From Zizania palustris (Eukaryota; Streptophyta; Magnoliopsida; Poales; Poaceae), in contig JAAALK010000287.1 of NCBI GenBank assembly GCA_019279435.1, forward strand, positions 64,297,144-64,361,143: 64,000 nt of DNA. The letters are read 5' to 3'. Numbering within the stretch: the first letter of the stretch is position 1; each line of letters opens with the position of its first letter. The translations under genes were made by a program, and so were the position numbers. The notes below the pieces were generated by a model, which was given only the letters and a program-made list of their open reading frames with translations, was not told the origin of the DNA and did no database searches. This document shows, piece after piece, positions 54,941 through 64,000 of the stretch.

Positions 54941-57403
54941 ATGGATAGAGGCAGTAAAATTCCTCTATTCGATGGGACATATTTTGCATACTGGAAGGTG
55001 CGCATGGAGGCTTACTTGTTAAGCCAAGGAAATGCAATTTGGGAGATTGTGGACTCACAATACTCCATCCCTGAGACTCACACCTCTCAAACAGAGAAGG
55101 ATCAGTATAATGCCAACTCCAAGGCAAGAAATATACTGTTCATTGGTTTGAGCCGGAGTGAGTTTGATAGGGTGCAGCACCTTAGGACTGCTAGGGAGAT
55201 TTGGACAACGCTCACTATTTTTCATGAGGGCTCTACACAGATCAAGGCCAGGCACCAAAGCACATACAATCAACAGTATCAGCTGTTTGTGCAGGCACCT
55301 GGTGAATCTATAGATGCCATGTTTTCTCGCTTTGATGCAATAGTGAGTAACTTCCGATCCAACGGGACGCTTGCTTACAATGACCATGATAGGGCTATCA
55401 AGCTTCTCTATGCTCTTGACCGTAGCATATGGGAAGTGAAGATATCCAGCATTGAGGAGTCTGCAGGTTATGACACATTAACCTGTGATGAGCTCTTCAG
55501 CAAGCTGAAGTCCACAGAGATTGCCAAGGCATCTCTTGCAGTGCACAGAAGCTTTTTGCCACAGCCATTGGCATTGGTTTCTAGCACTAGCCGTGGCACC
55601 ACTGCAGAACCAAGTACATCTGGCACTTGTGTTTTTGCAGATGGTTTTGCTTTGTCCTCCCTGGTATCCGTCACAAAGGAGCAGGTGGACACTCTAGATG
55701 ATGATGAGCTTGCTCTCATTGCCCGGAGGTTCACCCGTTTTCACCATGAGAGACGGGGTCAGAGGAGAAGTGGTTTTAGTGGTTGCTTTGAATGTGGCGA
55801 CACTTCTCATATCAAGGCCAATTGCCCGAAACTCAAGAAGAGAGATGAGAGTGAGCGCTGCAAATACCACAAAAAGGAGAGGAAGCCCTTTGTGAAGGGC
55901 AAGCGCGGCAAGATGGCTAAGAAAGTAGCCAAGGCCGCTTCCAGAGCTTTTGTTGCTGCTCTCAGCGACATCGACACTTCCTCAACTGAGGAGTCGAGCT
56001 CTGAGGAGGAGGAGTCCCCAAGGAAGGAGGACAAGAAGGACAAGAAGGGACGAGACTTCACCGGCCTTTGCTTCATGGCCGACAGCGATCACAGCGGCGA
56101 TGAGCTTGACTCATCTGAGGTACCTCTATCCTATGACCAGCTTTCAATAAAATTAGATGAGCTGAATGAAGTAGTTCTTGGTCAGGATAGATTACTTGTG
56201 CAAGCCGCTAGAGAAAGAAAAGACCTTAGACTTAGGCTAGAAACTGTTTCTACCGAATATGCCATGCTTAAGTCTAAGTTTAATGATGCTGAATGTGAGT
56301 CATGTTCTGTTGTCATGGGTGAGCTTGCTCAGTTGCGTTCTGTACATGCTCAAACTCTCTCTGAGCTTGAGACTGCACAGAAGCAGCTTTTGGAGGTGGA
56401 TTCTAGACCTCATGATATTATTGATTGCATGAACTGTTCTTTATTACGCGAGAGCATTAATTTACGTGATAAACATGTTCATGATTTAGAGGCTAGATTG
56501 GAGAGGGCCGGTAGTTCTAAGGATGTGCAACCTGTTTGTGACACGTGCATCACCCTTAAGGACCAGCTAGGCACTGTTAGAGAGCGAGCTGAAAACCTCA
56601 TGTCAGAAAATGAATACCTTCTTTCCGTGGTTAATAAATGCACTGAGGGAAAGGGTAGGATGGATTTGCTCTTGGCCAAGACCAAGTTGTGTGCTGACAG
56701 AGCAGGGGTAGCTCTAGGTTTGGGTTTTGAGAGGATACCTTCAGACAGTAAGACCAAAACTGTTTTTACCTCTCCCACTACCCTAGAGAAAGAAAGAGCT
56801 CTGTTAGACACCCCTTCAGCCAAAAAGCCTACCCGACCACCAAAGAAAACCACACTTCCTGCCAAGAAAAATCCTCCCAAGAAAACCACTCAGAGGAAGC
56901 CCAAGGAGCCTGTGAGAGTTGCTCCTGTGACCCATGAGAGTGCCCCCAGGAGAGTGTTTCATTGTTCCTATTGTCAACGGGCGGGTCATTTGGTTGGGTT
57001 CTGTTTTCGTCGCATCAAGGATGAGCGACGCGCTCAGGCGATGAGTTACCAGGACATGCATTACCCATCTTTAGGTATGCATGAGTCTGAGTTCTACTCT
57101 CGTCCTGTTTTCGAGGCTCCTCGTGCTTCTCGGAGAGGTTTTGCTCCTCGAGGTGTTCACCATGTTCCATATGATGGTAGACCCCGGGCGAGTAGCTTTG
57201 TACCTCGTCAGAGTAGGAGACCTCGACATGCTTTTCGATCACTGCATGTAGGTAGACCTCGCGCTTTGCATCATGCTGATTTTCCTATGCGTAGACAATC
57301 TACTTTTACTGTGCCTACTACTCGTGTCACTCAGTGCTGGATGCCTCGTCATTATTTCACTCACCCCAGCACTGAGCGATCGAGATATTCTTATCATGTG
57401 TAG
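54941..57403 (+). CDS. gag: Element F Gag, intact (820 codons)
   Basis: ATG 54941, 50 bases after the primer site. The N-terminal copia Gag fold has FAYWKVRMEAYLLSQ and EIWTTLTIFHEGS. CCHC knuckle 1 (CFECGDTSHIKANC) lies at residues about 281-294; a Lys/Ser/Glu-rich segment follows. A long heptad-like charged region (about 400-560, probably coiled coil) precedes knuckle 2 (CSYCQRAGHLVGFC) at about 673-686, and an Arg-rich tail ends the frame at TAG 57401-57403. Large coiled-coil Gag is known for Sireviruses. The pol frame continues in phase after the TAG. Confidence 0.9.
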   Translation: MDRGSKIPLFDGTYFAYWKVRMEAYLLSQGNAIWEIVDSQYSIPETHTSQTEKDQYNANSKARNILFIGLSRSEFDRVQHLRTAREIWTTLTIFHEGSTQIKARHQSTYNQQYQLFVQAPGESIDAMFSRFDAIVSNFRSNGTLAYNDHDRAIKLLYALDRSIWEVKISSIEESAGYDTLTCDELFSKLKSTEIAKASLAVHRSFLPQPLALVSSTSRGTTAEPSTSGTCVFADGFALSSLVSVTKEQVDTLDDDELALIARRFTRFHHERRGQRRSGFSGCFECGDTSHIKANCPKLKKRDESERCKYHKKERKPFVKGKRGKMAKKVAKAASRAFVAALSDIDTSSTEESSSEEEESPRKEDKKDKKGRDFTGLCFMADSDHSGDELDSSEVPLSYDQLSIKLDELNEVVLGQDRLLVQAARERKDLRLRLETVSTEYAMLKSKFNDAECESCSVVMGELAQLRSVHAQTLSELETAQKQLLEVDSRPHDIIDCMNCSLLRESINLRDKHVHDLEARLERAGSSKDVQPVCDTCITLKDQLGTVRERAENLMSENEYLLSVVNKCTEGKGRMDLLLAKTKLCADRAGVALGLGFERIPSDSKTKTVFTSPTTLEKERALLDTPSAKKPTRPPKKTTLPAKKNPPKKTTQRKPKEPVRVAPVTHESAPRRVFHCSYCQRAGHLVGFCFRRIKDERRAQAMSYQDMHYPSLGMHESEFYSRPVFEAPRASRRGFAPRGVHHVPYDGRPRASSFVPRQSRRPRHAFRSLHVGRPRALHHADFPMRRQSTFTVPTTRVTQCWMPRHYFTHPSTERSRYSYHV

Positions 57404-60400
57404 GCGACAGATCGAGGCTTGGAGGGCACGTGGATCATGGACTCTGGTTGTTCGCGCCACATGACCGGAGATGCAGCTTGGTTCTCCAGCCTCACCACAA
57501 CCAAGCAAAGGGAACATATCACCTTCGGAAACAATCGAAGGAGTAGAGTGAAAGGTAAAGGTGTGGTAAGAATTAATTCGAACTTCACTCTCAAAGATGT
57601 TGCTTTGGTTGAAAACCTGGGATACAGTTTGCTGTCTGTATCTCAGTTGCTTGATGAGGGCTTCGAAGTGCGATTTCATCGCGATACTTCGCAAGTGCTC
57701 AATTCTGATGGCGTTGTGGTGTGTAAGATCTTTAGAGTTGGGAGAGTTTTTGGAGCTGATTTTTCTGAGTCATCTGGTTCTTCTCACTATCTTGTTGCAC
57801 ATTCGACTTCTGAGCTTTGGAAGTAGCATAGGAGACTAGGGCATATGAGCTTTGAGTTGCTCGCTCGTTTGAGTGCCCTAGGCCTGATCCGAGGATTGCC
57901 CAAGCTCAAGTTTGAGAAGAATTTAGTTTGCGCTCCTTGTCGACATGGAAAAATGATTGCTGCTTCGCATTCGCCAGTCACCACAGTGATGACTGAACAA
58001 CACGGAGAACTTCTCCATATGGACACTGTAGGTCCTTCTCGGGTCAGTTCTTTAGGCGGCAAGTGGTATGTTTTAGTAATTGTCCACGATTTCTCTCGCT
58101 ACTCTTGGGTCTTCTTTCTTGCCAGCAAGGATGAAGTGTTTTCACACTTTCGGAGCTTGGCTTTGAGACTTTTCACTGAACTCCCAGGTGCATTGAAATT
58201 CATTCGAAGTGATAATGGCACCGAGTTCAAAAATAGTCTCTTTGTTGACTTTTGCATGGAGCATGGCATAGAACATCAATTCTCTGCTCCGCGGGTTCCT
58301 CAACAAAACGGTGTTGTTGAGAGGAAGAACCGCACTTTGGTTGAGATGGCTAGGACGATGCTTGATGAGCATAGGACTCCTAGAAAATTCTGGGCTGAGG
58401 CCATGAACACTGCTTGTTACATCTCAAACCGAATCTTCTTGCGCTCAATTTTAAACCTGACATCTTATGAACTACGTTTTGGGAGACAACCCAAGGTTAC
58501 TCATCTTCGAGTATTTGGCTGTCGCTGCTTCATCCTAAAACGTGGTAATTTGGATAAATTTGAGTCGCGATCTTCTGACGGGATCTTTTTGGGTTACACT
58601 ACTCATGGTCATTCTTATCGTGTTTATAATTTGGAAACTAACACTGTCATCGAGTCATGTGATGTGACTTTTGATGAATCAACCCCCTCTGTTAGTTCTG
58701 CATTTGAACAGGCAAATGAACACGACATGGAACAGACCATCTTCGAAGAGGAAGATCCCGGAGAATTCGAGGATGAACCCCCACTACCCTCGACATCAAC
58801 CCCCGAAGCCGACCCCGCTTCGACCACTTCGGCACGAGGTCCCGAAGCGACTACCTCAACATCGGTCATCTTGGACCACTCCAACGCACAAGTTGAGGGG
58901 GAGACTGCATCCCGCCGCGAGGCTCCACATCATGTTCAAAGGATGCACCCTCCCGAGCAGATCATTGGTGAGCTTGATCAAAGGGTAACACGTTCTCATG
59001 TCCATTTCACTAATGCTGCTTTTGTTGCTTCTTTCGAGCCCTTAGATGTTAGTCATGCACTTTCTGATTCTAGTTGGATCAATGCCATGCATGAAGAGCT
59101 TGAAAATTTTGAGAGAAACCAAGTCTGGTCATTAGTTGATCCTCCACAAAATGTTCATTTCATTGGAACAAAATGGATTTTCAAAAACAAACAAGGGGAG
59201 GATGGAACTATAGTTAGAAACAAGGCTAGACTTGTAGCTCAGGGCTTTTCTCAACTAGAAGGGATTGATTTTACTGAAACTTTTGCACCTTTTGCTCGCC
59301 TTGAGGCCATTAGGATTTTGCTTGCCTTTGCGACATCCCGGGGATTCAAACTCTATCAAATGGATGTCAAAAGTGCTTTTCTTAATGGCTTCATAGGTGA
59401 AGATGTTTATGTAAAACAACCCCCTGGTTTTGAAAACCTCCAAGTACCCACATAAAGTCCTTAAACTTCATAAGGCACTTTATGGACTCAAGTAGGCCCC
59501 TCAGGCATGGTATGATAGACTTAAGTCTTTTCTGCTTGAGCGAGGGTATTTGATGGGCTCTGTTGATAAAACTTTGTTTACTCTCAAGCATGGCAAAGAT
59601 TTCCTCCTAGTTCAGATTTATGTGGATGATATCATCTTTGGTGGCTCTTCTCATGCTTTGGTTGCCGAGTTTGCAGATACCATGAGCAGGGAATTTGAAA
59701 TGTCAATGATGGGTGAACTCACCTTTTTCCTTGGTTTGCAAATCAAGCAAAGCAAACATGGTACGTTCGTTCACCAGACGAAGTACACCGAGGACCTGCT
59801 CAAGAAGTTTGACATGTCTGATGCGAAGCCTCTCGCCACTCCAATGGCTACATCCGTAGCATTGGATCCTGACGAAGATGAAGAAGCCGTAGATCAGAAG
59901 GAGTTCCGAAGCATGATCGGCTCCCTCCTCTACTTGACTGCTACGAGGCCTGACATACACTTCGCTGTGTGTCTGTGCGCTCGTTTTCAGGCTTCACCAC
60001 GAGCTTCGCACCGCCAAGCGGTAAAGCGCATCTTAAGGTATCTCAAACACACCCTTGAATTTGGCATATGGTATTCAGCGTCTTCATCTTTATGTCTTCG
60101 AGGTTATTCCGATGCGGATTTTGCTGGGTGTAGAATTGATAGGAAGAGTACCTCTGGTACTTGTCATTTTCTGGGTACTTCACTGGTTTGCTGGTCTTCC
60201 CGCAAACAGTCTAGTGTTGCACAATCGACGGCTGAGGCCGAGTATGTTGCTGCAGCTAGCTGTTGCTCTCAGATTTTGTGGATGGTTTCCACTTTGCGGG
60301 ATTTCGGGTTAGATTATAAGAGTGTTCCACTTTTCTGTGATAACACTAGCGCTATTTGTATTGCAAACAACCCGGTTCAGCATTCCAGAACCAAACACAT

Positions 60401-60572
60401 TGATGTGCGATATCATTTTCTCAGAGATCACAATGAGAAGGGTGATATTGAACTTCAATATGTTGATACCCAACACCAGCTTGCCGACATTTTTACAAAA
60501 TCCCTCGATGCTTCTCGATTTGCTTACTTGCGTGGGGAACTTGGTATTTGTCACCCTTACGGCATTTTGTGA
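57404..60572 (+). pseudogene. pol: Element F pol: protease, integrase, RT, RNase H
   Basis: Protease WIMDSGCSRHMTG (about 57434). TAG 57824-57826 replaces a Trp. From 57845 to 59455 it is open: zinc region CAPCRHGKM, integrase core HMDTVGP, RSDNGTEFKN and NGVVERKNRTLVEM, then RT start GTKWIFKNKQGEDG and QMDVKSAFLNGFI. One extra base near 59445 shifts the frame and TAG 59493-59495 (Gln position) follows. From 59550 it is open again: YVDDIIFGGSSH, RNase H SDADFAGCRIDRKSTSG and STAEAEYVAAAS, end ADIFTKSLDAS. Three lesions in about 3.2 kb. Confidence 0.9.
58895..58903 (+). other. Candidate central polypurine tract (F)
   Basis: GAGGGGGAG in the integrase-RT linker, 6.1 kb into the 10.9-kb element, close to its middle. 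Ty1 of yeast has a second internal polypurine tract, which makes such a site plausible. Confidence 0.4.
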
Positions 60573-61768
60573 GGGGGAGCAGTTTTAGATGGATGTGCAT
60601 TTGCTAAATGTGTATTGTAATTGCATTTACATCTTTTGCACTTATATGCCTGATTATAATCCATGACATCATGACATATCAGCTCTCTTTAATTTATCTG
60701 AAACATTCATGTGCATGATGCTTTCTTTTCAAAATCAAATCATGCTCACTGCTTAGTCGTGAATCTAGCATGTTTAGGCAGGACTGCTTTAGCTATCTTT
60801 TATCTGCCTGATAGCAAGACACTGTTCATTGGATGCTAAAAATTGCAACTCGAAAAATTGTTCTACATTTTCATGGATATTCATAAAGTGCCAAACAATT
60901 GGTTCACTCAATTAAAATCAACATCTCCATGATTTGCATGATTTAAGTGAAAAGATCCAGGGGGTTTGTTTGTTGCACTGCCCTATTCTAGACTGCTTAC
61001 CATTGCACATTGGTCTGAACTGGAATAGTGTAGTGTATGCCAAAATCTTTGCCTTAAGCTTCTTATGGCTTTTATGCCTAGGCTTGGCCGGATTGGAAAG
61101 TATAAGGTGGACAAAAAAAATAACCCCTGACACTAAGAAAAGAACAACAACATTCATTGATCATCAAGTTTGCTTTTCATGCTTCTTTTAAACTGGACTT
61201 GTCTGTCTCGAGTAGAAATTGACTAGCTTTGCGCAGTCCTTGCTTCTACTTGTCTAGTTTCCTTGACTAAGTGGTGATGCTTTTTATTTCAAAAATGATC
61301 AAATCACATGCTTCATCATGTTTTTTAGAGAATGTTAATTTGAGCTGAGCACATGATAATTGGTATTAATATTGGCATATTTTTGCTTCATATGTCTTTG
61401 CAATTCTGCTCATTTTGAAGCTTTGCATCTTTTACATGCTCCTTGATGCTTGCATTGCCAAAGGGGGAGAAATTCCTCAAGGGGGAGAGACTTGCTTCGT
61501 TCTCTGCCGCAAGGGGGTATAATTTCCAAAGGGGGAGAAAATTTGACATAAAAGTTCTTTGTTGCCAAAAAGGGAAAACTTAACTCAGGGGGAGTTTTTA
61601 TTGCCGACGGGGTTTTTACTCTTTTAAAAACAAAAGGGGGAGGAAAATTCTTTTGTCAAGTGACATGATTTGGCTCTTTTCTGAGTTTTTATGGTCACTT
61701 GTGTGCTGAAAGTTTTTAAATTTTCTTGAACTTGAATTTGGTTGTCAATGCACTCATCAAGGGGAGAT
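60573..61768 (+). other. Element F 3' non-coding region with polypurine tracts
   Basis: No supported gene. GGGGGAG-like tracts at about 60573, 61463, 61479, 61520, 61589 and 61637, and AAGGGGAGA at 61759-61767 directly before the LTR. Confidence 0.82.
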
Positions 61769-63719
61769 TGAGAAACCAAGGGTTGGTTTCGGTGTTTGTG
61801 ATGAGTGATTGACAGGCTTTTACCCTCTGTTCGAAGGGGTACCTCCAGAGGGGTTTCGGAGGTTGGACCTCCGAAGGGTGTTCGGAGGTGGTTTCACCGA
61901 AGTGTGTTCGGTGTTTGGTTGCTGCAGCTGTTGCAGCGGAGTGTGCTCGTCGGAGGGGTCCGGCAGTACACGATGACTGGGTGTGTACCGAAGGCTTCGG
62001 TACTTTGGGCGGTACACCGGAGTGTGTGCCGGAGGTTGCTAACCCGGAGAGGTCTCCGGAGTACTAGATACACTTGTCTGCTTGTCTGTGGTGCGCAGGG
62101 ACTTCGGAGGCGACGGACAGGTTCGCAGCAGGTGAACCTGGGTCAAGCGGGAGGCTTGATGCCAGGGGAGCGGGGAGCTCCGTCACGGTGGCTGCGAAGG
62201 GGGTCCGGGTCGGTCCTCGGGTCGAGGCATGCCAGGTGAAGGCAGAGAGTGCGGAGCGTGGCTCCGGGTGAAGGTACTCCGAGACAAAGTCCTCGGAGGT
62301 GAGGCACTTCGAAGGTACTCCGAATGGAGTGACTTCGGAGTTGTATGGATCAAGTCCTCTACGGAGGCAAGGAGTTCGAAGTGTGCTCCGGAGGGAGACA
62401 TTCGAAGGTGCCCGACGAAGGTCTCAGAAGTCGAGGTGCATCGAAGGAATGGTCCGGGTGAGGCTCATCGAGGAGTGTGCTCGGGGAGAGACACTGCGAC
62501 GAAGGGCTCATGGAATGCTTCATGCGGAGGCCTTGGACGAAGGAGGGACTTCGAAGGGTGGTACTCCAGAGGTGGGGCTTCGGAGGGAGGAAGGCTTCAG
62601 AGCAAGGCTAGCTCCGGAGCGAGGTTGTCTTGTGGTGCTTCGGCCTGCATGGCTTCGGTACACGGACTGACAGAGTTCGAGCTGGGTGAAGCTGCGAAGC
62701 CGTGGTGGTCCACTCCGGAGGCTATCTTCGGCGAAGCGAAGGCCACCAGGCTCAAGGCTTCTCGCCGAAGCTACCGCACCCCTCGCGTGCGAAGGGGGGC
62801 TTCGGAAAGGTCAAAGGCTACAAGTCTGACAGTGTCTGCTCTGCAAAAAGCTGGCGCTGTCCCATCTGCAAAGGCTGATAGAGAAGCCTCCAATAAAGTT
62901 GACTACCTTTTGTACCCCTCTGTTCTGTAGAGACAAAACTGGTGTAAACCCTAGGGGTAAAGTAGTCAATTCCTTTGGGTGAACTGTGGGCTATAAATAT
63001 GGCGGCTCGGTAGGTAACATTTAACACTTTGAGCATTTACTGTTGAGCTCCTGTAGCCACATACCTCGCTGTATTCATCCAGAGTTCAATTTTCTGTGTT
63101 CCTTGTTCAAGCGGCGAAGCCCTGCTTCTGTGTGCTTTTTGCTTGAGCTCGCTTTACATACCTCGCTAGTTGTAGTGCGCCGAAGCCTGTCTAGGCGAAG
63201 GGTGACTTTGTGCGAAGTGTGTTTTTCAGTGTGCTGTCGCTCTGTGTAACAGGAGGCGAGGCCTCACTGCTTACTAGCGAAGCCCTGATCGAAGCCCGTT
63301 TTGCTTCTTGTGTCGAAGCCCCTAGCGAAGTCTATTAGTGTGCGTTTAGACCTTCGTGTACGAAGCCTAGCACCTGTTGCTGCTGCCAAGTACTTGGTCG
63401 AAGTCCTCAGTAGGGAGTCCACTCTTGCGAAGGGTGAAGTGCGAAGCCTGCTCGAAGCACCCTGTGTGCGGAGCCTGCACTGACTTAGCAGAGGAGATTT
63501 TCGAGGGTTGATAGTGGAGCGAAGTCTTCTTGGCTTCGAACTTTTGCTCCTGCGAAGCCTGTGTTCGGAGCTGTCGAAGTACCTCCGAACCAGACCTTCG
63601 AAGGTAGTGTTCGAAGCCTGTTCCGCAGAAGACAGATCTAAACTGAAGGCTTGTTTTTAGCCCGAAATTTTAAAAGCTCCCATTCACCCCCCCCTCTGGT
63701 CGCCGTTTCCGGTCCAACA
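61769..63719 (+). repeat. Element F 3' LTR
   Basis: Pairs with 52814-54876. The 62-bp deletion at 62721/62722 lies between CGGAGG repeats and removes the conserved module. Telo-box and TATA box are intact. Ends GTCCAACA. Confidence 0.92.
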
Positions 63720-64000
63720 GTCACATTGGACGATCAACGCTGGTCTTAGTCTGCCCTTGTAATTAGAGAATAAGCACTCGAGTTTGGTATGTATTCTTTG
63801 ATATTGGAGAAACCAACTCGGGATAGATTCCTAGGTTATTGAGCTCGTGTCTTGACTATATAAAGTGGGTGACTCACCCTAGAGACATCTTACTTTCGAT
63901 GCCTTAAGCCCTCGTAGCTTAAGCGTATTGCATTGTAAGCTTAGATACCATATAATACACCAAAACACTAGACACAGGGCTATTATCCCTTTGGAGTTCT
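63720..64000 (+). other. Right flank, unassigned
   Basis: After the gtcac duplication no coding frame is seen. TATATAAA at about 63857-63864 and the following GACTCACCC segment resemble a plant promoter or the middle of another LTR. It may be host DNA next to G or a further element cut by the window edge. Confidence 0.4.

Larger units (their letters stand above)
52814..63719 (+). mobile_element. Element F: complete, best preserved Sirevirus-like copia element
   Basis: 10,906 bp with LTRs of 2063 and 1951 bp and target duplication gtcac at 52809-52813 and 63720-63724. It has primer site, intact gag, nearly intact pol, repeated polypurine tracts. It lies 15 bp to the right of the putative end of G. 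Few lesions and similar LTRs suggest a more recent insertion than E. Confidence 0.93.

Overview
This window is plant nuclear DNA made almost entirely of LTR retrotransposons nested in one another. No host gene, tRNA, rRNA or CRISPR is supported. All four primer-binding sites that can be seen copy the start of TGGTATCAGAGC (initiator Met-tRNA type). The protein families (long-LTR copia elements of Sirevirus type, Tat-like gypsy elements with a second RNase H, a chromovirus-like gypsy element) fit a large monocot genome, most likely a grass. That assignment is inference, because no host gene is present to test it.

I use letters for the elements. G is an old copia element whose gag starts at 38603 and which resumes at 49657-52798. 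D is a Sirevirus-like copia element of which only the 3' half is in the window (33605-38602); its 3' LTR ends exactly at the G gag fragment. B2 is a Tat-like gypsy element (27245-33604) inside the D integrase. B2 carries a 495-bp solo LTR (27781-28275) and is itself interrupted at its gag/protease junction by B, a second element of the same family (1-1093 and 20615-27244). The B gag is split by A, a complete Sirevirus-like copia element (1094-20609, TSD gcgag). The 3' LTR of A is split by C, a minus-strand gypsy element (10936-18814, TSD gtcgg) with nearly identical LTRs. The order is therefore G > D > B2 > B > A > C, six levels deep. E (38811-49656, TSD gatta) is a second insertion in the G gag. 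F (52814-63719, TSD gtcac) lies 15 bp beyond the putative end of G. The last 281 bp (63720-64000) are unassigned and promoter- or LTR-like.

Coding state: F has an open 820-codon gag, and C an open 930-codon RT-RNase H-integrase frame. B2 has long open RT-RNase H (721 aa) and integrase (447 aa) frames. The rest are pseudogenes, and many of their nonsense codons look like C-to-T or G-to-A changes.

Signs of organised function outside the genes include a telo-box at fixed distance from the TATA box in all six LTRs of A, E and F; a quasi-palindromic LTR module shared by A, D, E and F; repeated GGGGGAG tracts before the 3' LTRs; a candidate central polypurine tract in D, E and F; amber codons kept at the same gag/pol junction in E and F and at the gag/protease junction in B and B2; and hairpin arrays in the B/B2 and F LTRs.
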